Origin: Lucifuga dentata
Taxonomy: Eukaryota > Chordata > Actinopteri > Ophidiiformes > Bythitidae
Assembly (NCBI GenBank): GCA_014773175.1
Contig: VXCM01000748.1
Coordinates: forward strand, 229,135 to 293,134
DNA: 64,000 bases
Reading direction: 5' to 3'
In this document: piece after piece, positions 21,480-32,900 of the stretch
Position numbering within the stretch: the stretch's first letter is position 1
How the letters are laid out: every line of letters begins with the position of its first letter
Notes under the pieces: model-generated
What the model was told of the DNA's origin: nothing
The model's input: the letters and a program-made list of their open reading frames with translations, nothing else
The model's database searches: none
Made by a program: the position numbers and the translations under genes

Positions 21480-21520
21480 CGTTTTTCTGCGAAGAACAAG
21501 CTCACGTAACACAGAGACAT
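21480..21520 (+). promoter_or_regulatory. Candidate ptges3 first exon end with split start codon
   Basis: GAGACAT|GTAAGT at 21514-21526 is a near-perfect splice donor in the CpG-richer region before ptges3. Joining its AT to the first base of exon 2 creates ATG CAT CCA GCA, giving MHPATAKW, which aligns with the known p23 N-terminus. No alternative ATG-plus-donor of the right phase was found between 21.3 and 23.1 kb. Transcription start and upstream extent are unknown. Confidence 0.45.
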
Positions 21521-23137
21521 GTAAGTAGTGGAAATTTGCTCGTGAGGGTACAACGAAGAGAAAGCTATAGCAAAGCCTGCGTAACTAGCTAACGGTAGCA
21601 TTCGACAACATGCTTTGGCAAAAGCGGGAGGTTGGCCTTGCCTCAGTAAATTGTGGGCTAACGACACTTCACTTGGTCGTTGCAACCTTATGAAATAGGT
21701 TAAACAAACACACGAGATCGTCACAGTTATTTTAGCAGAGCTTGTTTCTGTGCTTAATTGAAGAGCGGCTACGTTTCCCATGTCATGAGTCAGGTGCACC
21801 GCATGGCTTGACCAGCGTAGTGTGGCTAACGGCAACGGTGTTGTTAGCTTGTTTAGCCGTGCGTTTATTGAAAGACTTCGACGAGGCTACTGTTAGCTTA
21901 GCACCCGATCTGTGCTAGAAAGCATGGCTTAATCATTACAGTCAAAACCTGAGTCCTGCAACAATTGTCAAAAGCAATTGTAATGATCATCTGTAATGCC
22001 GCCAATTAATGACTTAAGTTTATATCGAAGGCTGGCTACATACATCGCCTAGGATGATTCAACATTATATCTCAAAGGATTTGGCTTGATAGTGTCACTT
22101 GGGCCATAGATGGCCAGAGGATATTGTCATACATCATGGAAAGAGAAAAAAAAAAAAAAAAAAANAAAAAAAAAAAAAAAAAAACTTATACGTTTCATCA
22201 ACAATATGCCAACGTGCCAAATCAGAATAACCTGGGTGTGATAGCGATGAGTTAGCTACCGCGTCTGTACTGCTTGTCGACTTATCGCACCGGTAAGAAT
22301 GTAGTGATGGAAGAACAGACACTAATCATTTAATGTGAAATAAGCTTCTTATAAATGATAAAGAACTGATCGTGAATTACAAGTTACTTGTGTAAACGGA
22401 GATGGACCATGTTGTAACTGGCTCAATTTATCGTGATGGTGGCCACCACTATTTGGTTTGAACTTAAAGAATAATTTAATAGTAAGCTTGGCATATTGGT
22501 TATATCCAGGACTTCATTATCACCGTGTGAATAGAGTGGTAATAGACTGGTAGTAACAAATATGATTGGCTGTAATAGAAAAACTTAATATTGACCTGTC
22601 TTAATCATGTTGTAAATTTGATTTCTGTTTTTCAAGACTGAAGGTTTTATAGTGCACTGGTACTCTGCAAAGAGCTTTTCCCTCTGACAACTTCATTTAA
22701 GGCACCTTGACATGGGATCAGGCTGTGTAACTGGATGCTTTGCAGGAACCCGATATATACGGTTTTTGATGACAAGCACTTTGTACCTGAATATCAGCCC
22801 AGCTGTCTGTTCGTATTTGGTGACCTGTATTATAATACTAAGTATTTAAACAAATTTGATAGGTTGGAAATTTTCTCAACCTATTTTGTGTGTGTGTGTG
22901 CGTGTGCGCGCGCGCTAATCAGATTCTAATGTGTTGTTGAAAACCCAATCTAGAGGACAAAAGAGTTATATTCACAGCAGTATGAGTTCAAATGAAAACA
23001 GTCATGATGAATGTTTCAGTTACTCATTTTGTTAATACACCCAATTTAAATTACAGTCACTGAGTTTTAGTGCCGTAGGGGGTTGTTGTATGTTTTAGGA
23101 GGTTGTTAATGTTTTGTTGTTATCTGTCTCTTTACAG

Positions 23138-25528
23138 GCATCCAGCAACTGCCAAGTGGTACGATAGGAGGGACTCTGTTTTTATAGAGTTCTGTGTAGC
23201 AGACAGCAAAGATGTTAAGATCAATTTTGACAAAACAAAGTGTGGTTTCAGGTATGTTTGTCTCATGTTAGTTCTTTGAATGGATATCAAGCTGTAGTTA
23301 CTCATCAGTCTATTGATAAATGTAATAATTCCATCTCTTTTTATGGGTTAGTCTTTGTTGTGACGAACCTTTCTTTTTTTCCCCTCCTAAAGAATGATTT
23401 TAGTGTCATTTCCTTTCCCCCCACAGTTGTCTTGGAGGAACTGACAATGTCAGACATGAGAATGAGATAGCCCTTTTTGAAGCCATTGATGAAAATGTAA
23501 GTTACAGTTACTGTCAAAATTAGTGCTCTATTTTGATATTTACTTAGAACACTTACAAAATGTAGACAGTGACCACAAATTTCTGAATGCAATTCTTTTT
23601 TTTCTTTTTTTTTAAACACAGGAATCCAAACACAAACGTACAGATCGCTCAGTGTTGTGCTATTTACGAAAAGCACAGCCAGGGAAGGCATGGCCCAGGC
23701 TAACAAAGGAGAAGGCAAAGGTCAGTCTCACACATGCACACACTTGTTAAAATGGTAAGAGCAGTGTGATCATGAACTGAGTATGAGATATACATAAAGG
23801 GTATTACACATAATTGAGGCTAACATTAGAATGATACTTTGCTTGGCAAAATAGCAGAATGTTACAAACAGCCATAATGAGAAGTGTTAACCATGTATTT
23901 CCACAGCTAAGTTGGCTCAGTGTTGACTTCAACAACTGGAAGGACTGGGAGGATGACTCAGATGAGGAGATGGGCCAGTTTGACCAGTTCTCAGACGTAA
24001 GCATGATGCACTGATCAGTATGAATTTAAGCCAGTGCAGACCTCTATTTTACCAGTTTGCTCATTCAGTATTACTTAGAGCAAGTGATTGGCATAAAACT
24101 TGTGGTGTCAAAATCGTTAGTCCACGTGCAGTTTATCCAACAAACCAAGCAAATATGGTGTTGAGGATTTGTTATTCTTATTCTCATTTTCATATTGTCA
24201 AGAGCACTCTTGAACAATGGAAATGAATGGTCAGCATAAGTTTAAAAGACATTGTTAGACATTTATGTAAGTAGATTGTTTCAAATAATTGTGTGAATAG
24301 GAAAAATTAACTTAAAACCCATCAAAATATAATTCTTAAAATTTAAAATGACAACATGATTGCATAATACGACTGCATAAGATGTTAGACATCTTAAAAT
24401 TGACATACTGCCTTTGATTATTTACTGATACTGAATTCCCATCAAATAAAGGTTTTGATGTATTTGCACAGAGCACACTGTGTTTACAGTGTGAGTGAGC
24501 CAATCCAATAGACATGTTTTGCAATTAAAAACTCTGTAATGAGAAAATATAATTTACATTGCAACTTTAAAAAAAAAAAGTTTCCTATAGTGTTTTGCTC
24601 TCTCTGTTCTGTAGTTGTGTATAATGTCAGTGGAGGGAGAAGTGTCAGACTAGAAAGATTTGGATATTTTAAAGATTTATGGTCGTGCAAAAGCATCTTG
24701 TACAATGAGATTCTTAGTTTGCTTACTCTCATAATCAGATTTAAAGAGTAAAAAAATCTAAATATATAAAGAAGAAAACAATATAGCATGGTTTAGAAAT
24801 ACATAAAACTAGCATTAGCATCAACAATTTTGTAACCAAGCAAAACATTGAAATAGTCTGCTCCACCGCTCTCAGCACGTGTTTTAGGAATGGATTCTAG
24901 TGTTTTAACAGAAAACATAGACACTTGACAGCTTGTGTACCTAAATGCAATAATTGCAATAAACAATGGATCAGAATTTATGTATTAAAAACCTTGATTA
25001 GCCCCAGTAATGCTTGCTTAGGAGGAATAATTTTTCTACCAATGTGCTGGTCTGATTTAGCTGTATTGAAGTAATGACAAAGTGAAAATAACATGGCTCT
25101 GATGGTTCTGGTTTGTTATTACAGATGATGAACAACATGGGGGGCGAGGATGACCTACCTGATCTAGACGGTGCAGATGATGTAAGAATATTTTTGTTTT
25201 TCTTAATTTGAAACATTATGAACACTGATCAGAAAGCAGATGTTTTCAGTATTGGCTGCTATTTTATGTTGTAGTACAAGTGAAAGCTTCTTTGACCATT
25301 AAGTCACTGACTGATCCAGTGTATAACAATCTGACAGCATGTTTTGTGTGTGACTTTTTTTTTTTAGGAGGAGTCTGCTGATAGCGATGATGAGAGTAAG
25401 CATTAAACATTTTGCAGCAACTAATAACTTCTTGTACATGATTACCATTTGATAGTGGATGCTTGTTTTGGTGGAAAGGTTAATGTTCCCGTTTTGTTTC
25501 ACTTTCAGAGATGCCAGATTTGGAATAG
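23138..25528 (+). CDS. ptges3: Prostaglandin E synthase 3 / HSP90 co-chaperone p23
   Basis: Coding exons 23138-23251, 23427-23496, 23622-23720, 23907-23996, 25125-25181, 25368-25395 and 25509-25528 join in frame to 159 residues (human 160). p23 stabilises the ATP-bound closed HSP90 dimer in the cytosol. It is also described as cytosolic PGE synthase. The CS domain reads HPATAKWYDRRDSVFIEF, CLGGTDN, HKRTDRSVLCYLRK and WPRLTKEKAKLSWLSVDFNNW, followed by the WEDDSDEEM acidic tail and the terminal DSDDEKMPDLE. The first visible codon position in exon 2 is a single G. The initiator must therefore be split as AT|G, or exon 1 must supply other bases. The best candidate is AT at 21519-21520 before GTAAGT, about 1.6 kb upstream. 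Teleosts have two ptges3 paralogues and I do not assign a or b. Confidence 0.93.
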
Positions 25529-26404
25529 AAGACTCTTAACATCCTAGGCGGAAAAAGAGAACAGAGGGCAGCAGGAATCATCAAAAAAAAAAAAGTATAT
25601 CATAAAATTGAAGGCAGTGACAAAAAATTGTACATATGAGTTGGTAGCCATATTTAAGTCCATAGCCTCAGCTGTAAACTCTTGACCGATCAGTCCACTG
25701 AAGGTTGATATGCATGGTATTGTACAGAGCAGCTATCTCCACTTCCATCTGCTGTACTGCTCCTTTTGGATATCCTGTTTTACTGTTAAATATTACAACT
25801 AAGCACACATTACTTTTTGGAAAAGCCGTCGAGTTGTCCTCAACTGAGCAATACATGTTAAAAGATTTACAATTTGTTTTGCAATTCCCAATGTTGTGGT
25901 TTTAAGTTAGTCAATCTGTATAGTTTATTTCTGCTTTAAAATACACTAGGGATGTACATCAGAGAACTACGTGCATTTACCAATTTGGCTACTCTAAAGC
26001 CTTCCATGTGGTGTGAATTAGATATCCAGGATGCCATCCTTTGTTTCTGTAGTTTAGCTTTCCAGCTAACATGTTTCTTTTCTTGTTTATGTCCTGTGAA
26101 AGTGGAATATTCTGGGGGTCTTGAAGTACTTTGCATCTTCCCAGAGATCATCTACTCAAATTAATTCCATATGTAGTATTTTAACAGGTTGTCTCTTTCC
26201 ATACTTGCTTAATATGCACACTCTTGTCTGCAGAATCAAGGTAAAATATTTTACAGCAGAGGGCTGAAGAGTGGTTGAGCCTCAATAATGTGGTTTGTTG
26301 CTATCCTCCATGTTTATTCAGTTTGATAATCTAGAGTAGATCCTTGTCAGACGGAGTTGGAATGAAATGGCGACATGTATTGACCAAATTATATTTGCAC
26401 TGTC

Positions 26405-26483
26405 AATAAAATGTAAGGGGAGACAAGTAATGTTTAATTACAGTGGAAATTCTTTTTTTATTGTCTGCATCTTTCTAATAAAC
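26405..26483 (+). terminator. ptges3 polyadenylation signals
   Basis: AATAAA at 26405-26410 and 26478-26483 close a 3' UTR of about 0.9 kb. Both are canonical, so alternative polyadenylation is possible. Confidence 0.6.
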
Positions 26484-27844
26484 TGTTTAAGAATCATTTT
26501 AAAGTGTTATCTTTATAAGATAATGTGATAATTTTATACTCAGCTAGGTGTGGCTATTGCCAAGAAATTTTTAAAGGAATCGTTTTGAACAGATTGTATT
26601 ATGACTATTCAGAAGAATCATCTGGGAGTTGTTACAAGTAACCAGATTACATGTTTGTTATTTTTGAGTATATCCTAACATTAAAATTACTTTGTGACTT
26701 GTCCTGGCAGTGAAATTTCAGGTGTAACTAATAATGTTAATGATAACTGTTACAGTTGGGTATCCCTTCATGCCATACCAGTGCGCACCATAGGCCCATG
26801 GCACACCTATGTAATTCTGTTATTAATTTTACTACAGCTGTTTGGCGAAAACGTGAAAAAATACATATTTGAAAGATGTGTATATTTTCACATAACATAA
26901 TTTAGACAAAGTATTTTAGTTACTGGAAATGCAAATGCAGCCCATAGTTATGGTGTTTTGAAACAATTACAATATTCAGGTTGGTTTGAACCTTTCCCAC
27001 TGTACACTGATAAAGCTACTTTAAGAACTGGTCGTAGATTTGGAGGGAGAGACAGCTGGGATATATTCATTATTCTGAGATTCAATGCTTTCGTTACGCC
27101 TTTCTTTGCGTTAAAATAATATTACCTAGGTACTTGGAGTATTTCTACGTGAGTAGGATGTGTCACACAACCCATCGCCCGGCGCTAGGACCCAGAAGCC
27201 TCCAGTCTGCCCAGCTAAGAGGCAGAGCATTACCATACTTCCTCATTAGGCCTGGTTTCCTTACTGTCATTTCCTACAAAGTTACCCTAATGTGCGTGAT
27301 ACTAGTTTCCTGTTTTAAAGTCCTTACTCATTAAAATAAAAAAGAAGACGACATTCATTTTGTCCTTTGCAAAGAAAGAGCATCTTACCACACTGATTTG
27401 TTCTCACAGTTTTCTGGAGAAGTTTGAGGATTATAGTTGCAGTTTACACAAATTAAGGATAGAGGCCAATATATTATTCAGAAAATAAGATTGAAAATAC
27501 AATTTATGCTGATTTTATCTATTTGGTACATCCATTCAAAACTAATAATAATGCAATAATTTGCAACTTTTTGAGACATGCCTCATTCAAATTACTCTTC
27601 TGAATTTCACAAGGATGATTTAATACCAGTAGCACAGGTCTCCATATCTTCTTTCCTTCAGTGTATTTGCAATTGAAATCAGAAAGAGACTTAAGATATA
27701 AAATGCATGCTTCCTGTTTTCTTGTTTTTTTCTCCCCTTTGTGAATATGCAGATTCATTTTCATATGGATAATATGTCTTTACTGATCACCATTTCATTG
27801 TTTTGAATTCGCTAGTCTAGTTACTTTTTGTTGGCAAATATTTT

Positions 27845-27977
27845 GGCAAAATGGGGGGAAAAACACTTTTTTTTTTTAAACTTAACACTCTGCTTAAAAG
27901 TTAAGAAAATNGGCAAAATGGGGGGAAAAACACTTTTTTTTTTTAAACTTAACACTCTGCTTAAAAGTTAAGAAAAT
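27845..27977. other. Assembly join: 66-bp duplication around N at 27911
   Basis: 27845-27910 equals 27912-27977 exactly, including an 11-T run, with one N between the copies. It is an uncollapsed contig overlap. Confidence 0.9.
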
Positions 27978-28352
27978 GTCAAATACAGCACAGTGACTCA
28001 AATTCACATCAGTATCAAGGCTATGCTTCTTACCTGTCTATTAATTACAGGAGTAGAGCATTGGAATAAGTGAAGACCTTTCAGTAAACATTGATTATAT
28101 TGTTTTTAGCAAGTGTTGTTTCCGTTGGATAATTTTCATACAGTAAACGTATACAATAAGTAACATTAAACATTAATGAATAACATTACTATTATTTTCA
28201 TTGTGATGAGTGATTAGCATTTTTTTCTACTTGATTTCTGTACTTTTTAAAAGTAATATACTAACCTAAATACTAAGATAGTACTACGTGCTAATAATGT
28301 AGGGATTGCAGTATAACATGCTATATTAAAATACGTTGTTGTCTGATATGAC

Positions 28353-28374
28353 ACTACTACTACTACTACTAATG

Positions 28375-28431
<57 letters not shown>
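28353..28431. repeat. Compound (CTA)n(AAT)n microsatellite
   Basis: About seven CTA units (28353-28372) are followed by about nineteen AAT units (28375-28431). It lies 1.5 kb upstream of the baz2a start codon. Confidence 0.95.
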
Positions 28432-28435
<4 letters not shown>

Positions 28436-28639
28436 TAAAATGTTGACGGGGACTTTTTTTGTGAAATTGAATTGAGAACTGTGACCGGATGTATGTGTGT
28501 GTTGAGTGTGTGTTTGTGCATGTGTGTGTGGTTATTGTTAGTTTACAAACCTTGTATTCTCCCCGTTCTGTGATCATGGCTGCACTGGACCACACCAGCC
28601 ATGTTTGCTAATTTAAAACCCAGAGGTTAGCGAATAGTT

Positions 28640-28732
28640 GTATATTATTTATCGCTGTTCCATCTTCTCTTGCATATCCACTTAGAGCAACGTTTAGAGG
28701 CAACGGAGCTTATTAACCACCAGGACTGAAAG
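28640..28732 (+). promoter_or_regulatory. Possible baz2a non-coding first exon
   Basis: A moderately CpG-rich segment ending GACTGAAAG|GTTAGA could be the 5' exon that splices to the ATG exon at 29926, whose acceptor (TTTTGTAG) directly abuts the start codon. The region to 29.7 kb looks like a CpG-containing promoter or first intron. This rests only on a plausible donor and on position. Confidence 0.3.
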
Positions 28733-29925
28733 GTTAGACAGCTTTAATTGAAATTTCAGTGAAACTTTTGATGGTGGTAGTGTGGGAGGATGATGCTCTG
28801 TGGAAATTTTCACTGTGTGCGTGTAGCGTAAACAATGTAACTTCATTTGACTGTTAGCTAATGTTAGCGCACAAACAAAAGGGAGAACGCCGATTCACAA
28901 GCAAGCACATGTGAGTTAGTGATTATCAACAAGCAGGATAACGTTTAGCATATGACCTGTGACTTTCTTTATTTTTGAATCGTGAATCCAAAGCACGATT
29001 GCGGTACCTGCTCCCTGGCTGCTGTTAGCTAGCATCGCCGCTGAAGTGCCCGTGGCTCTCGGATAAGGATGCTATAACTTAGCTCTCTGGCTAATGTCTG
29101 TTAGCTAGGTTTTGTTGTGTTTGGTTATGTTAAATAACCTTGGAGCTGAAACGTTGAATTATTACATCCGTTAGTTTACACCAGAACAAACAGCGTATAA
29201 AACCCTTTAATGAGTTTATATGTGTAGTGTTAACGGTTGTGTTTCCTTTGCTACCACAGCCGATTAGCAAGGCTTTGACGTGAATTGTTCTTTTGGGGAA
29301 CGCAGCGAGCGCAAGTTAGCTAACGCGGAGCAAGCAACGGCCTTATTGGATTTAGGAAGTAAATGATCGCTAGTGAGCTAAGATTATTATTCCATATGAG
29401 CGTATCGGATTGTGTCATAGTGAATTGTTTCGTAACCGAACACCACAAGCTCCAACATGATGTGAAATGTTTCACCATGCCTTCATAGCATTGTCGGCTG
29501 GCCAGGCCGGGTAGCGGCTTGGTGCTGCCTGGGCCGTACATGTATCACGGTAGATGAAAGAGGCTGTGCTCATGTTAGCAGCTCTCATCAGCTATAATGA
29601 TGAATCTATACAGCACGATCGCAACGTTAGGGCTTGCTCGGGCCTGGCGTCTCTCTAGTTGCCTGCGACATTTTGATGGTTGCTGTTGGAATGAAATGGT
29701 GCTGTCACAAGCGGCAGTTGCCCAAAACATTTGAGAAAAGCCATTTCAATGAGTTAATATTGCGTATTACGTAACTACGACTGCTGAAATTATTATTGTT
29801 ATTATTTTTAAAAAGTGATGCAAGGAGGGCTTTAACGATGTTTATTATATGCACCTGGTGCTGTACCTTTTACTGGTCTCTCCTTCCTGTAATGATTTTT
29901 TTCTTGTATTTATTTTGTTTTGTAG

Positions 29926-32900
29926 ATGGAGGCAAATAATCATTTCAACTATGGAACCCACTCCTCATCAAACTCAGGACTGAAACTCTCCTCAGGGGAT
30001 TCTCTTTATACTAACGGGTCCTCAATGAGTTTTCCTCAACAGGGGAAGAGTGAGTATTTTCATCCTTAAGCACTGTACCAGAATGCAAAATAACATGGTC
30101 TATATTTTAAAAAACGGGTGCATGTGCTGTATAGCAGCAGCCCTAATTTGATCGTCTGTTTTAATGCTAACAAACCATCTTGATGTTGTAATGTTTTTTA
30201 CTAATGAAAACAATAAAAGTTTAAAATTGACCAATGCTTTTGTCTCTAGCAGATATGAATGGTGAGATTAATGTGAATGGCGTCACTACTGTACTTGGGT
30301 CTGGTGCATCTGGTCCTCGTCCATCAACGGGTCCTTACCCACACTTGAGCAACCACCACCAGAGCAGCATAGGATATGATTATTTGTGGGGAGGACACCC
30401 TCAGTATGGCTCAGCCATGGGCACCTCTTCAGGGCATGGGATGCACCAGAAGCAGCCTGCACCTAGGATGATGCAGCCTCAGTCACAGCACCACTACCAG
30501 GGTCATGGACAGTACCAAGCAAATGGGGGCATCGAAAACTCCCACCAGCCCCCTGTGTCAGGCCCACCAAACATGTCTCTAACAGGGAGTCAGTACTGGA
30601 ACAGGAATAACCCTGGACCACAACAGGTGGGCTATAGTTCCCACAGCATGTATGGGGCCTACCAGAGTCAGGTGCATCCTGGGATTACACCATCACAGCA
30701 TCACCAGCAGCAGTCCTTACAGCCACCCTCACACCAACAGTCCCAGCAGCACCTCCACTCCCATCATCACCCACACCATCACCACCAGCAACACCAGCAA
30801 CCTCAGCATTATGCCATGATGCCGAATGGGATGCCCTTTTACCAGCATCAGCCCCAGCCATCTCCCCAAGCGCAGCAACAACAGCAATCTCAGCCCCAAA
30901 ACCAGGGTCAGATGATAACCCCACCTACCCAGAATTTTACCCCCTCACGGGGCAGCCCACAGCACCACAGTTTAAACAGAGAGAGCAGTGGCAGCCCTCT
31001 CCCCGTGGGGATGTCCTCGGTAACAGTGATGCCACCTTCAACAGTACAGGAAAGCGGATCACCCCAGGGCCACAGCAGGGAAAGAAGCCCTCATGCTAGC
31101 AATGTGGGAATGTCTACTGTCATACAAGGTGACTAGTTTACACTTGGACATTTTTTTGTGAATCTTTTGACTGATCATCTCATTTTGTCATATAAACATT
31201 TAACCAGTAGGTTGCACTGTTTGTCTCCCACCCGTTTAAGTAGTTTGCAAGGGCTAACTAGTTTGTGGTGAACTGTATCATCTATCAAACCTTATAATAT
31301 CCATTAATAGTTAGAGTTTATAATCAGAAACTTTTTTTAAGCTTATTTTTAATGGGTTTTTATTTTTTTCCTCTTCTTTCTCAGGTCATGTGAGTGAAGC
31401 TTTCAAGGAGGTGGACACAAGCTCCAATGGTGTGGAAAGGTCACCTGCTGCCCAGAGGCTGCCAACAGGTGACAGTTACCAACCCAATCCCACTGCATCT
31501 CATATGGGACCTACAAGTGATTACCATCAGCATTCTGAACAACCAACAGCTAAGCATCCAGAAATGGCACCCCCCACAAAAGAGCCAGCAGTAAATGCAC
31601 CTCCTCACTTCTTGTCATCTCATATATCTGTGCCTGCAGCAGTGTCAACATCTGTAGCCAAGGCCACAACACCTCCTCGGATCCCTGCAGCTTCTGCTGT
31701 CTCTGCATCTCCCGTATCTGCCCCTGGACCTTTTGTTGTTTCATCCCCTGCTTTAGAATCTACTCTGTCACAAGTTTCAACTCCTCCCAGCTCCTCTTCT
31801 TCTCCATCTCCAGCTGTTCCTCCCGGTCTTTCTTCACCCCCCCATATGGTGCAAGGCCTCAGGCCTCCTTCTGCTGCTGTGGCTCAGATATCACCTGAGT
31901 CTGTAGTGCATCAGAACAAGTCCACGTTGTCCCACATGGTCTCTGGACCTCCTACAGTTGTTTCACCACCTGCTGTTGTGTCTTCTTCTTCAGTGTCCGC
32001 ACCCGTTCCCTCCCTTCAACAGATGGTCCAAGGGTCCAGGCCACCTCCACTAACATCTCGCTTCCCAGAAACATCTGGAACTCAGCATGAAAGGTCTGGA
32101 CCCCCATCATTGGTGTCTGACACTTCATCTGTGTCTGCCACATCAGTGATTGCAAATTCCTCATCAGTGATTGCTCCATCTGGAATGTCTGTATCTAAAC
32201 CTTTAACTTCAGCACCACCTGGTCCTCATTTGTCAACATCTGTATCTCCCACATCTGTGTACAAAACTCCTTCCATTGGAAATCCACCATGTGAATCTGT
32301 GCCCACACCTCACCATCAGATATTGTACGCTCCTCTAGCTGATCACTCTGGGCCTTCCACTGCTTCTGCAGCATTGTCAGCACCAGGTGAGGGGAATTTA
32401 TCCTCCTTAGCAGCCCATGAAAGTTTTACAGTGCGACCTCTGTCTACCCTACCTCTTCTAACCACTCAAGCCTCTAGGACTGCACCCATGTCCACCCCTC
32501 CTGCCTTAGTGTCTGTGCCTCCTGCAATGGGTACATCTTCTGGAGTGGTGAAAAACTCTGACTCTGAGCCACACCCTCCTAAAGCCACTCCTTCACAAGC
32601 ACTAAAGCAGCTGCCTCCCAAGCCAGAGAATCGTAGTGACAGTGGTAATAGAAAAGACTTGGTAAGAATGTTACAAAACATGGCTGATGGTAGGAGTCAT
32701 AAATCTGAAACGGACTCACACCAATCCCTCGCTGATCCTCCTGAGGCTTTGCCATTTATAGAAAAACCTTTGCCGACTAGAGATTCTGCTGATCAAAACA
32801 CTAACAATAAAGTCACCAATTCTGAAAAGCATCAGTTGCAAAGCAGTGCCAGTGACACTTGTGAGTCCGAGGACTCCATGGTGAAACAAATTCCAACTAG

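Larger units (their letters stand above)
26490..28600. other. Intergenic ptges3-baz2a, no gene recognised
   Basis: AT-rich with no exon-like sequence. In mammals the ATP synthase beta gene lies between PTGES3 and BAZ2A, and nothing resembling it is visible here. The stretch contains a 66-bp assembly duplication (27845-27977, N at 27911) and a compound (CTA)n(AAT)n microsatellite. Confidence 0.6.

Noticed and set aside
21407..21835. 142-codon minus-strand open frame before ptges3
   Set aside because: It lies in the CpG-richer putative promoter region, shows no recognisable domain and overlaps the candidate ptges3 first exon. Chance open frame.
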